Shown here one piece after another: positions 1-5,957 of a stretch of 6,350 bases of DNA. How positions within the stretch are numbered: the stretch's first letter is position 1; each line of letters opens with the position of its first letter. The position numbers and the translations under genes are program-made. The notes under the pieces are model-generated. The model ran no database searches. It was not told the origin of the DNA and saw only the letters and a list, made by a program, of their open reading frames with translations. The stretch is from Paracoccaceae bacterium (lineage in GTDB: Bacteria; Pseudomonadota; Alphaproteobacteria; Rhodobacterales; Rhodobacteraceae): contig RGAJ01000109.1 of assembly GCA_009920225.1 (NCBI GenBank), forward strand, positions 1-6,350, written 5' to 3'.

Positions 1-1581
1 TTTCGCCCGAACCGCTTTGCCACGTTCCGTTGATAAATAATCTTTGCGGTTTGATAGAAACTTGCCGAAGCTTGTCGATGCGTGCTTGTTCGACCATTTG
101 GCCTCCTTCAATTCTTTGCGGTCCTTGAGGACACGATGAAAGTGTAAAATCAGAACGGCAATAATCATCAGGAACAAGATCATCGCGACAGGGCGGTCGA
201 TAAAGTCAAACGGCGTTTTCACCCGCGCCATACCTGCGCGCAGTTTGACTTCCATGATGTTGCCCAGAACCATGCCCAAGATGATTGGGATGACGGGTAA
301 TTCCAGCCGTTTCAATATAAATCCGAATACGCCAAATGCGGCGGCGATCACGCAATCAGACATCGAATTGCGCAGGGAATAGACCCCCACAAACGACAGC
401 GCCAAAATACATGCGCCCAGAAATCGATTGGGGATTTTGATCAGCTTGATGATTGAATTTGTTGCAAACAGCAAAAAGATCAACACCATCACGTTCAGGA
501 TCAGCAGTGCAATATACAATGCCACCACGAAATCCATCTGGTTTTGGAACAATTGCGGTCCGGGAACCACGTTATGCACATAGAACACCGACAACATCAT
601 CGCGGTTAATGCTTCGCCCGGAATCCCCAACGCCAATAGCGGTACCATCGCGGCGGCGGGAACGGCGTTGTTTGCGGTTTCTGAGGCGATCAAGCCCTCG
701 GACGATCCGCGCCCGAAATCTTCTGGTCTTTTCGATGTGCGCTGGGCGTATGAATATCCCAAAAACTGTGCGGTGAATTCACCGACGCCGGGGATCATAC
801 CCATCAAAACACCAAACCCGCCCGACACCGTGGCCACCCGAGGATGGCGAAACAATTCACGCAGCCCTTGGAACAGACCGCCGCGCAGTTTCGTGAGGCG
901 GATTTTTTCATCGTCGCTTTGCAGCAGATAGAACGCTTGGGAAATGGCGAATAGGCCAAGCACGACAACGATCAGGTTGATGCCGCTGGACAGGAATGCT
1001 TGGTCAAAGGTGTATCGTTTCGAATATTTGACCGGTTCAAGGCCGATGGTGTTGATAAATATACCAAAGCCAACCAGCGCTGCAGCAATCAGGGTTTGGC
1101 CACGATGCACGATGATCACCAAAATGATCCCCAACAGCGCGGCAAGGAATATCTCGCGCGATCCGAACAAGGGCGCGACCTTGGCCAGAACAGGCGCAAA
1201 GAGGATCAAACAGATGATGGACAAGATGCCGCCAAAAAACGATGCGGAATAGGCCAAAGACAGCGCGCGCCGCGCCTCGCCCCGCGCGGTCATCGGGTAT
1301 CCGTCATAGGTGGTTAATGCATTTACCGCCGTCCCGGGTGTATTGATTAGAATTGCGGGAATTGCGCCGCCATACATCGATGATCCATAGATCCCCAACA
1401 GCACCGTCAATCCGACGATGGGATCCATCGAAAACGTGGCAGGCAGCAAAATCGCGATTGCAACAGCGGGCCCAACACCCGGAATGGCACCGATCAAAAC
1501 CCCGCCGACGGACCCAACAGTCAGCGCCAGCAAAACATCCCAACGCATCAAAACGTCGATTGCGGATAACAGAAGGTCCAT
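1..1581 (-). CDS. tctA: TTT-family transporter large permease subunit TctA (3' end beyond window)
   Basis: Large membrane subunit of a tripartite tricarboxylate transporter, an ion-gradient-driven importer working with a periplasmic binding protein (TctC) and a small membrane subunit (TctB). I translated the minus strand by hand: it runs from ATG at 1581 to base 1 without a stop, 527 residues. The family's duplicated glycine-rich signature is present in both halves: IGAIPGVGP (about residues 30-38) and MGMIPGVG (about 260-267). The second is followed by SSEGLIASETANNAVPAA (293-310) and LALGIPGEA (317-325), all TctA hallmarks. Many hydrophobic segments follow, the last near 465-480. Start choice: GAGG lies six bases upstream of the ATG and overlaps the tctB stop, so translation is probably coupled. 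Family members are usually about 500 residues. Here a basic hydrophilic tail of at least 45 residues follows the last helix, and the stop lies outside the window. Family call is secure; the substrate is unknown. Confidence 0.94.
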   Translation of the reverse strand, partial: MDLLLSAIDVLMRWDVLLALTVGSVGGVLIGAIPGVGPAVAIAILLPATFSMDPIVGLTVLLGIYGSSMYGGAIPAILINTPGTAVNALTTYDGYPMTARGEARRALSLAYSASFFGGILSIICLILFAPVLAKVAPLFGSREIFLAALLGIILVIIVHRGQTLIAAALVGFGIFINTIGLEPVKYSKRYTFDQAFLSSGINLIVVVLGLFAISQAFYLLQSDDEKIRLTKLRGGLFQGLRELFRHPRVATVSGGFGVLMGMIPGVGEFTAQFLGYSYAQRTSKRPEDFGRGSSEGLIASETANNAVPAAAMVPLLALGIPGEALTAMMLSVFYVHNVVPGPQLFQNQMDFVVALYIALLILNVMVLIFLLFATNSIIKLIKIPNRFLGACILALSFVGVYSLRNSMSDCVIAAAFGVFGFILKRLELPVIPIILGMVLGNIMEVKLRAGMARVKTPFDFIDRPVAMILFLMIIAVLILHFHRVLKDRKELKEAKWSNKHASTSFGKFLSNRKDYLSTERGKAVRAK

Positions 1582-1589
1582 CACAAGCC

Positions 1590-2126
1590 TCAGAAATTCA
1601 AGATAAAGAAACTGCGCAGGGCGCCAGGCAGGTATTCATAAATCAGGCCCCCCGGTATTTTGACGGACAGCAGGGATTTGAACAAAACCACGGTTCCGAT
1701 GCCAAAAACCACTGACCACATGAGGATCGATTTCTTGCGATATCCCATGCGATACACCAAGCTGGGCATAAACAAGATTGTGGCGAACAGATACCCGATG
1801 ATCGGGACCACCACGACATAGGCAAAAAACCATAGCGCATATTCTACGACAAAAAGCCATTTGCGCGCTTCGATCCAGTCTGCGGCATAAAACCTGCGCC
1901 TCGGCAGTTTCCAAATATGCAGCGCCGAGCCGCCCACCATCAAGATCAGGCCAATCATCGGCCAAAACCGCGGTTGGGCGGCAAAGTTTGTTTTGTTGAC
2001 CCATTTGGTCTGTTCGCCCAACTGCGACAGCAAAACAACCGACAGTATCAAAAACACACCCGCGAATAACAACTGGCCGCGCAAAGGCGCGGGGAACCGT
2101 TGTTCTTCCACCTTTTTATCCGACAT
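1590..2126 (-). CDS. tctB: TTT-family transporter small membrane subunit TctB
   Basis: Small membrane partner of TctA in the tripartite tricarboxylate transporter, 178 residues, a normal length for this poorly conserved family. It has four hydrophobic segments at about residues 18-38, 53-72, 88-122 (long, perhaps a bent or paired helix) and 132-150. The stretch QPRFWPMIGLIL before the second segment is typical of TctB, where the start of the second helix often reads P-x-x-(F/W)-P. A PGGLIYEYLPG segment lies near the C-terminus. AAGGGG (2133-2138) is a good ribosome site six bases before ATG 2126. The stop at 1590-1592 is eight bases from the tctA start. The identification leans on position between tctC and tctA plus the helix pattern, but all three agree. 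Confidence 0.92.
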   Translation of the reverse strand: MSDKKVEEQRFPAPLRGQLLFAGVFLILSVVLLSQLGEQTKWVNKTNFAAQPRFWPMIGLILMVGGSALHIWKLPRRRFYAADWIEARKWLFVVEYALWFFAYVVVVPIIGYLFATILFMPSLVYRMGYRKKSILMWSVVFGIGTVVLFKSLLSVKIPGGLIYEYLPGALRSFFILNF

Positions 2127-2144
2127 GTCCCGCCCCTTAAACGG

Positions 2145-2173
2145 AAAAAGACCAAGCCGAAGCTTGGTCTTTT
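2145..2173 (-). terminator. UUCG-capped hairpin with U-run between tctC and tctB (intra-operon terminator/attenuator)
   Basis: Read on the minus strand, AAAAGACCAAGC, loop TTCG, then GCTTGGTCTTTT form a perfect 12-base-pair stem, followed by one more T. The 8-bp GC-containing core with a U-run is the form of a Rho-independent terminator, and UUCG is an exceptionally stable tetraloop. It begins eight bases after the tctC stop and ends just before the tctB ribosome site. Inference: partial termination, or protection of the tctC mRNA 3' end, gives more binding protein than membrane subunits. Confidence 0.85.
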
Positions 2174-2181
2174 CAGGAGGA

Positions 2182-3123
2182 TTAGTTCAACAAACCGCCA
2201 ATGCGTTCCATTGTGGCGATATCGCTTGCAACGCGTGCCGCGCTATCGCTTGCGTTTTGCCAATAGACCAGCGCGCCTGTTTCTTTGGCAATTGCTTGGG
2301 CGCGATCAGACGCCATTGTTTTTTGCGCAACTGCGATGATTTTATCACGCACGTCTTGGGGGGTGTCTTTGTTCACGAACAAACCGTTCCAAAGCGCGAT
2401 GTTCAGATCCGGGTTCAATTCGCCAATCGCAGGCGCATTTGGAACCAATGGGATGCGTTCATCGGTGATAGATGTCAAAACTTTGACGCTATCTAGGCAA
2501 GGAAGGATCAATTGAAGTGTCGTATTTATGACATCTGCATCGCCTGACGCCAATGTGTTGCAATCGAGCGCGTCAAACGCAGCATCTGAACCCCATTCAA
2601 AGCCAGCGGATTTTGCAAATGCTTTGGTCACTTGGGTGGGTGTCAAAGGATCGCCGAAATGGCCCAATGCAACATCATTTGATTTTGCGTAATCTGCCAA
2701 TTCCGCCATGGTCGAATATGGCGCATCGCCTGATGTTGCGATCACAAATGGGTAGGTTAGGAAAATTCCAAGCGGGTCAAATTTTTCTGGGGTCAGTTCG
2801 TCGATACCGATTTGGTGACCAACAACTGGAACGCCAATCACGAAAGATCCGATTGTATACCCGTCAGATGGCGCTTGGGCCACTTCGATCGCACCGGGGA
2901 ATGGGCCGCCACCGCCACCGGGTTTGTTCACAACGGCCGCTGCAACGCCGTATTCTGCGGTGAAATCTTCGGCGATCATGCGTGTTAGAACGTCTTCCAA
3001 ATCACCGGGAGGCCACGGCACGATAAAGCTTACGGGTTTTTCGGGGTATTCTGCTTGGGCTGCGCCTGTCAGTGCAACCAAAGTCATTGCTGTTGCGGAC
3101 AACAGCGTCTTGGTCAATTTCAT
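2182..3123 (-). CDS. tctC: TTT-family periplasmic solute-binding protein TctC (Bug family)
   Basis: Extracytoplasmic solute receptor that delivers substrate to TctA/TctB, 313 residues, a typical length. A Sec signal peptide is clear: MKLTK, hydrophobic core to about residue 20, then GAAQA with probable cleavage before EYPEKP (after residue 24). Bug-family landmarks follow: YPEKPVSFIVPWPPG (26-40), VNKPGGGGGPFPGAIEVAQ (65-83), PSDGYTIGS (85-93), SGDADVINTTL (193-203), LWNGLFVNKDTPQDV (244-258). The ATG at 3123 was chosen over an in-frame ATG at 3207 because AGGGAG (3130-3135) lies six bases upstream and the signal peptide then starts at residue 1; the longer form would bury it behind 28 residues. 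Oddities: the loop normally PGGxxD reads PGDLED (39-44), adding acidic side chains at the carboxylate-recognition site, and Cys188/Cys209 could form a disulfide. Substrate unknown; an amino-carboxylate is inferred, not shown. Confidence 0.94.
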   Translation of the reverse strand: MKLTKTLLSATAMTLVALTGAAQAEYPEKPVSFIVPWPPGDLEDVLTRMIAEDFTAEYGVAAAVVNKPGGGGGPFPGAIEVAQAPSDGYTIGSFVIGVPVVGHQIGIDELTPEKFDPLGIFLTYPFVIATSGDAPYSTMAELADYAKSNDVALGHFGDPLTPTQVTKAFAKSAGFEWGSDAAFDALDCNTLASGDADVINTTLQLILPCLDSVKVLTSITDERIPLVPNAPAIGELNPDLNIALWNGLFVNKDTPQDVRDKIIAVAQKTMASDRAQAIAKETGALVYWQNASDSAARVASDIATMERIGGLLN

Positions 3124-3129
3124 TGTTAT

Positions 3130-3135
3130 CTCCCT
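3130..3135 (-). promoter_or_regulatory. Ribosome binding site that fixes the tctC start
   Basis: AGGGAG on the minus strand, six bases before ATG 3123. It supports this start over the in-frame ATG at 3207, which would also begin inside an inverted repeat. Confidence 0.8.
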
Positions 3136-3143
3136 GTTATACA

Positions 3144-3171
3144 GTTGGTTTATTATACGAACCAACGGTTC
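3144..3171. promoter_or_regulatory. Overlapping inverted repeats on the tctC -10: candidate operator
   Basis: GTTGGTT (3144-3150) and AACCAAC (3160-3166) are perfect 7-bp arms around a nine-base centre that contains the tctC -10 box. The right arm is shared with a second, tighter palindrome, GAACC-AAC-GGTTC (3159-3171). This gives three alternating half-sites, GGTT/AACC/GGTT. Binding here would cover the -10 and the start point, so repression is expected. Several IclR-family proteins (PcaU, PobR) are known to use three-repeat sites, so the divergent IclR protein is the natural candidate; this is inference. Confidence 0.5.
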
Positions 3172-3180
3172 CTTTTTAGA
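3152..3180 (-). promoter_or_regulatory. Probable tctC promoter (TATAAT -10, weak -35)
   Basis: On the minus strand a perfect TATAAT occupies 3157-3152. Seventeen bases upstream is TCTAAA (3180-3175), a poor match to TTGACA, so the promoter may need an activator. Expected transcription start is near 3145, giving a leader of about 22 bases that contains the AGGGAG ribosome site. Called from motif and position only. Confidence 0.6.
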
Positions 3181-3207
3181 TTGACAGACGATAGGCTTAT
3201 CTGTCAA
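3181..3207. promoter_or_regulatory. Inverted repeat TTGACAGA-N11-TCTGTCAA: candidate operator
   Basis: Two perfect 8-bp arms (3181-3188 and 3200-3207) separated by 11 bases, centre to centre 19 bp, or nearly two helical turns. It lies immediately upstream of the weak -35 of tctC, at about -36 to -62 from the predicted start, which is an activator-like position. It is also upstream of the regulator gene. Each arm contains TTGACA, but no acceptable -10 lies 16-18 bases away in either direction, so I read it as a protein-binding site rather than paired promoters. Confidence 0.55.
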
Positions 3208-3223
3208 CAGTTTTTAAAACGGT

Positions 3224-3247
3224 GGAAATTTTTTGATGAAAATTTCC
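3224..3247. promoter_or_regulatory. Inverted repeat GGAAATTTT-N6-AAAATTTCC: candidate IclR autoregulatory operator
   Basis: Perfect 9-bp arms (3224-3232 and 3239-3247) around TTGATG. The repeat ends one base before the ATG at 3249. The outer TGGAAA...TTTCC resembles the TGGAAA/TTTCCA ends of the E. coli IclR and AllR operators, although the spacing here is longer. Its location suggests self-repression of the regulator-aminotransferase operon. As RNA it could also form a hairpin in front of the first start codon. Confidence 0.55.
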
Positions 3248-3248
3248 G

Positions 3249-4067
3249 ATGACTACAAACGAAAGGACGCTATCCTGCATGGGGACTGTAGCCAAGGCAT
3301 TGTCTTTACTAAACTATTTCACGGCAGATCGGCCTGAGATAGGGTTAAGTGAATTGACGCGCCTGTCTGGCATGAACAAGGCCACGGTATATCGCATGAT
3401 GACCGAATTGCAGGAAAGCCGATTTGTCGAACAGACCGACGGTGCGAAATCCTATCGTTTGGGCACCGCAGTTTTACGGTTGTCGTCCCTGCGCGAGGCC
3501 GCTGTGCCATTGCGTGAAACGTCGAAACGAGCGGTACGCGAATTGGCCACCAAAACGGGTGAGACCGCGCATTTTTCGATCTTGGATGGGGCGCAGTTGG
3601 CGACCATGAATTACGCCTATAGCAGTGATCATGGCACCTGCGTCATGATGGATGATGCGATGGAATTGCCGCTGCATGCCACCAGTTCCGGCTTGGCCGT
3701 GTTGGCATTTTGTGACCCAGCCTTGGTCGATCAGGTTTTGACCAAAAAGCTGGACGTTCGTACGCCCTTTACCGTTGTTGATCCGACGCGGCTGCGGGGC
3801 ATGATCCAAAACACCCGCGACACGGGCATAGCCGAATATGTGTCCGGATTTGAAAGCGACGTTCACAGCTTTGCTGCCCCCATCTTTAACGATGCCCGCG
3901 TTGCAATCGCCGCGATTGCAGTTGCGGCACCTGTCAATCGCGTTTCATCTGAAAATGCGCCCGTTTTTCGGCGCGCTGTTTTCGATGCGGCGCACGCGCT
4001 TACGCATGCCACGGGGGGATTTCCGCCTGTGGGATATGATCTGAAATTAGAAAAGGCACTGGTATGA
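3249..4067 (+). CDS. IclR-family transcriptional regulator
   Basis: DNA-binding regulator of 272 residues with the IclR layout. The N-terminal winged helix-turn-helix spans about residues 12-73: VAKALSLLNYF, then IGLSELTRLSGMNKATVYRMMTEL as the helix-turn-helix, then wing and YRLGTAVLRL. The effector-binding domain spans about 80-255 and has the family patterns LPLHATSSGLAVLAF (140-154) and YVSGFESDVHSFAAPIF (197-213). Start is uncertain. ATG 3249 directly follows a palindrome and has no good ribosome site, while ATG 3279 (residue 11) has AAAGGA (3262-3267) eleven bases upstream and would give 262 residues, also a normal length. The stop overlaps the aminotransferase start by four bases, so the two are co-translated. 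The gene diverges from tctC. It probably senses a substrate or product of this uptake/transamination module and controls both directions. The effector is not predictable here. Confidence 0.93.
   Translation: MTTNERTLSCMGTVAKALSLLNYFTADRPEIGLSELTRLSGMNKATVYRMMTELQESRFVEQTDGAKSYRLGTAVLRLSSLREAAVPLRETSKRAVRELATKTGETAHFSILDGAQLATMNYAYSSDHGTCVMMDDAMELPLHATSSGLAVLAFCDPALVDQVLTKKLDVRTPFTVVDPTRLRGMIQNTRDTGIAEYVSGFESDVHSFAAPIFNDARVAIAAIAVAAPVNRVSSENAPVFRRAVFDAAHALTHATGGFPPVGYDLKLEKALV
3262..3281 (+). promoter_or_regulatory. Alternative ribosome site and start codon for the IclR regulator
   Basis: AAAGGA (3262-3267) precedes an in-frame ATG at 3279-3281 by eleven bases, somewhat long but usable. The alternative protein would start MGTVAKALS, leaving almost no residues before the DNA-binding domain. 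Confidence 0.4.
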
Positions 4068-5416
4068 AAGATTCCAATTACCTTAAGGAACGCAACGCAA
4101 AATCCATTTGGCACCCTATGGCACACCCTGCCGACAGCCTGAACACGCCTCCAACCATTGTAACGGGTGCGCATGGCACACGGATCGTCGATGTTGATGG
4201 GCACGAAGTTGTTGATGCCGTTGGTGGATTGTGGAACGTGAACCTTGGGTATTCGTGCCAGCCGGTCAAAGATGCGATTGCGGCGCAGTTGGATCGGTTG
4301 CCCTATTATTCAATATTCCGCGGAACATCGAATGATTGCGTGATCGAATTGGGCGACAAGCTTCAGGAATTTTTTGAACCTGATGGTTTGACGCGGGCGT
4401 TCTATACATCGGGGGGATCAGATTCGGTGGAAACGGCCCTGCGCCTTGCGCGGCAATACCACAAGGTGCGCGGTGAACATGGGCGCACAAAATATTTGTC
4501 CCTGAAAAAAGGATATCATGGAACCCATTTTGGTGGCGCGTCGGTGAATGGAAACGCCAATTTCCGGACGGCCTATGAACCATTGATGGGGGGATGTTTC
4601 CATATTCCTGCGCCCTATACCTATCGCAACCCGTTCAATGAAACAGATCCCGAGCGTTTGGCGCAGCTGTGTTTGCAAGCACTCGAAGATGAAATCGCGT
4701 TCCAAGGGGCAGGCACCATCGCCGCAATGATTATGGAACCCGTCTTGGGCGCAGGTGGGGTTATTCCGCCACATGCATCATTCATGCCCGGTGTTCTCGA
4801 AATCTGTTCCAAAAACGGGATATTGTTGATCGCGGATGAGGTCATAACAGCCTTTGGTCGCACGGGAAGCTGGTCTGGATCACGTCATTGGGGCGTACAG
4901 CCCGATTTTATGTGCACCGCAAAGGCAATCACAAACGGGTATTTCCCATTTGGCGCAGTCATGATTGCCGACCATGTGGTCGAAACCTTTGAAAAGGATG
5001 AAACGGGCAAGGCCGCGATTGGTCATGGCTATACCTATTCAGGGCATCCTGTTGGCGCAGCGGCGGCGATCGCTTGTTTGGACGAAACGCAACGCTTGAA
5101 TGTCAAAGACAATGCCGCCGCGCGGGGGGCCGAGCTATATCAAGGGTTGTTGGATCTGCAACGCGACTTTGACGTAATCGGTGATGTGCGCGGTGGTCAT
5201 GGATTGATGTGCGCGCTCGAACTCGTTTCTGATCGCACGACAAAAGCGCCAACAGATAAATCCGTTCCTGCGAAAATTCAAAAGACGGCGTATGAGGCGG
5301 GGACGATGGTGCGTGTGTCTGGGCCAAACATCATCCTGTCACCGCCGCTTATCCTAACCTCTGATGATGTGTCGGTTATTTTGGCGGGTTTGCGCGCGGG
5401 TTTCTCAGCGGTTTAA
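4064..5416 (+). CDS. Class III PLP-dependent omega-aminotransferase
   Basis: Fold-type I, class III aminotransferase of 450 residues (full length), expected to move an amino group from an omega-amino acid or amine to a keto acid such as pyruvate in the cytoplasm. Visible active-site elements: GGLWNVNLGY (54-63, with the conserved Trp57), GGSD (117-120, cofactor phosphate loop), YHG (Tyr151, stacks on the cofactor), MEP (Glu225), ADEVITAFGRTG (257-268, Asp258 pairs with the pyridine nitrogen), AKAITNG (Lys287, the Schiff-base lysine), GYTYSGHP (322-329, Thr324) and VRVSG (Arg417). Trp57, Tyr151, Lys287 and Arg417 match the arrangement known in Chromobacterium omega-transaminase, where the arginine accepts the substrate carboxylate. 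The start at 4064 gives an ATGA overlap with the iclR stop. Relatives include beta-alanine-, taurine- and putrescine-pyruvate aminotransferases; I cannot choose among them. The divergent transporter may import its substrate. Confidence 0.94.
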   Translation: MKDSNYLKERNAKSIWHPMAHPADSLNTPPTIVTGAHGTRIVDVDGHEVVDAVGGLWNVNLGYSCQPVKDAIAAQLDRLPYYSIFRGTSNDCVIELGDKLQEFFEPDGLTRAFYTSGGSDSVETALRLARQYHKVRGEHGRTKYLSLKKGYHGTHFGGASVNGNANFRTAYEPLMGGCFHIPAPYTYRNPFNETDPERLAQLCLQALEDEIAFQGAGTIAAMIMEPVLGAGGVIPPHASFMPGVLEICSKNGILLIADEVITAFGRTGSWSGSRHWGVQPDFMCTAKAITNGYFPFGAVMIADHVVETFEKDETGKAAIGHGYTYSGHPVGAAAAIACLDETQRLNVKDNAAARGAELYQGLLDLQRDFDVIGDVRGGHGLMCALELVSDRTTKAPTDKSVPAKIQKTAYEAGTMVRVSGPNIILSPPLILTSDDVSVILAGLRAGFSAV

Positions 5417-5872
5417 GTATTTCGAAAGATCGGCTGTTTCGATGTCTTCCAGCAAATCGACCAGCTGATCGTATTTTCGTTTGCCCAGTGCCATTACAAA
5501 GGCATCTGCAATCTCTTTCGCGCGATCAAGGTTGTCATCAATAATCGCTTGGCCTTCTGAGGTGATTTCCAAGGTGTGACGCCGCTTGTCACTTGGATGG
5601 GGGCGGCGCAGGACCAATCCTTTTTGTTCCATCGTTTGGACGATACGCGTTTGGCTGGGCAAAAGCAGGGCCGCACGATTGGCCAAAATGGTTGCCTCTA
5701 ATGGGCCGCTTTCGGACAAGACGCGCAGCAATCGCCATTGCTGTTCGGTTAACCCAAAGTCGCCAAGCATGGCGCGGATCGGCGACATCACATTTTCACG
5801 AGCCCGCAAAAGCGCCATCGGCAAGGACCGTTGCGTTGTGGGCAAGTTCTTCTTAGTGTCAGAATGTGTCAT
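5405..5872 (-). CDS. hpaR: MarR-family regulator, HpaR-like (homoprotocatechuate pathway repressor)
   Basis: Winged helix-turn-helix repressor of 155 residues. The N-terminal segment LPMALLRARENVMSPIRAML (17-36) followed by GLTEQQWRLLRVLSESGPLE (40-59) is the characteristic start of HpaR, the regulator of 4-hydroxyphenylacetate/homoprotocatechuate degradation. The DNA-binding domain continues through ILANRAALLLPSQTRIVQ (62-79) to the wing RRPHPSDKRRHTLEIT (89-104) with the conserved D-x-R pattern (Asp95, Arg97). Charged helices at 108-150 would form the dimer interface. AGGAG about eight bases before ATG 5872 supports the start. It diverges from hpaF, as expected for a local repressor released by a pathway aromatic, and it converges with the aminotransferase, their last 12 bases overlapping. 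HpaR assignment is strong because of the neighbouring pathway enzyme; the effector is inferred from the family. Confidence 0.9.
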   Translation of the reverse strand: MTHSDTKKNLPTTQRSLPMALLRARENVMSPIRAMLGDFGLTEQQWRLLRVLSESGPLEATILANRAALLLPSQTRIVQTMEQKGLVLRRPHPSDKRRHTLEITSEGQAIIDDNLDRAKEIADAFVMALGKRKYDQLVDLLEDIETADLSKYLNR

Positions 5873-5898
5873 GCCAATCTCCTGAGTGTGGAAATAAA

Positions 5899-5928
5899 TT
5901 GACAGAAGTGAATTAAAAGGTCTAGGTT
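5899..5928 (+). promoter_or_regulatory. Possible hpaF promoter
   Basis: TTGACA (5899-5904) is a perfect -35 and TAGGTT (5923-5928) a weak -10 at 18-base spacing. Transcription would begin near 5935, about 23 bases before the hpaF ATG. Motif-based only; the opposing hpaR promoter could not be resolved. Confidence 0.4.
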
Positions 5929-5938
5929 CAAATTACTT
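5906..5938. promoter_or_regulatory. Imperfect inverted repeat in the hpaR-hpaF intergenic region: candidate HpaR site
   Basis: AAGTGAATT (5906-5914) and AAATTACTT (5930-5938) are inverted copies matching at seven of nine positions with a 15-base spacer. The right arm lies inside an imperfect 11-base palindrome CAAATTACTTG (5929-5939) at the predicted start point. MarR proteins usually bind such AT-rich dyads in divergent promoters. The match is modest. Confidence 0.3.
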
Positions 5939-5957
5939 GCGATGTTAAGGATTAACG

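Noticed and set aside
453..1317. Several plus-strand open frames opposite the permease gene (453-776, 668-931, 944-1252, 1000-1317)
   Set aside because: They are antisense to a continuous TctA reading frame, rich in Arg/Pro/Ser, resemble no family and lack convincing ribosome sites.
1304..1543. Minus-strand frame overlapping the 5' part of tctA in another phase
   Set aside because: Cys/Arg-rich, out-of-frame reading of the tctA signature region.
1993..2963. Plus-strand frames over tctB and tctC (1993-2496, 2553-2963)
   Set aside because: Antisense shadows of well-recognised transporter genes; their translations have low-complexity, non-protein-like composition.
3124..3207. N-terminal extension of TctC to the in-frame ATG at 3207
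   Set aside because: It would place 28 hydrophilic residues before a clear signal peptide and run through the promoter; ATG 3123 has a good ribosome site.
3181..3209. TTGACA at 3181 as the -35 of the iclR promoter
   Set aside because: The hexamers 16-18 bases downstream (GTCAAC, TCAACA, CAACAG) are not credible -10 boxes; the motif is better explained as an arm of the dyad.
3474..3866. Minus-strand 130-codon open frame inside iclR
   Set aside because: Fully covered by the IclR effector domain on the other strand; no recognisable protein and no supporting start signal.
5899..5906. TTGACAGA here repeats the arm of the dyad at 3181-3207, suggesting one regulator for both regions
   Set aside because: No inverted partner exists near 5899 and the shared part is mostly a consensus -35, so chance is the simpler reading.
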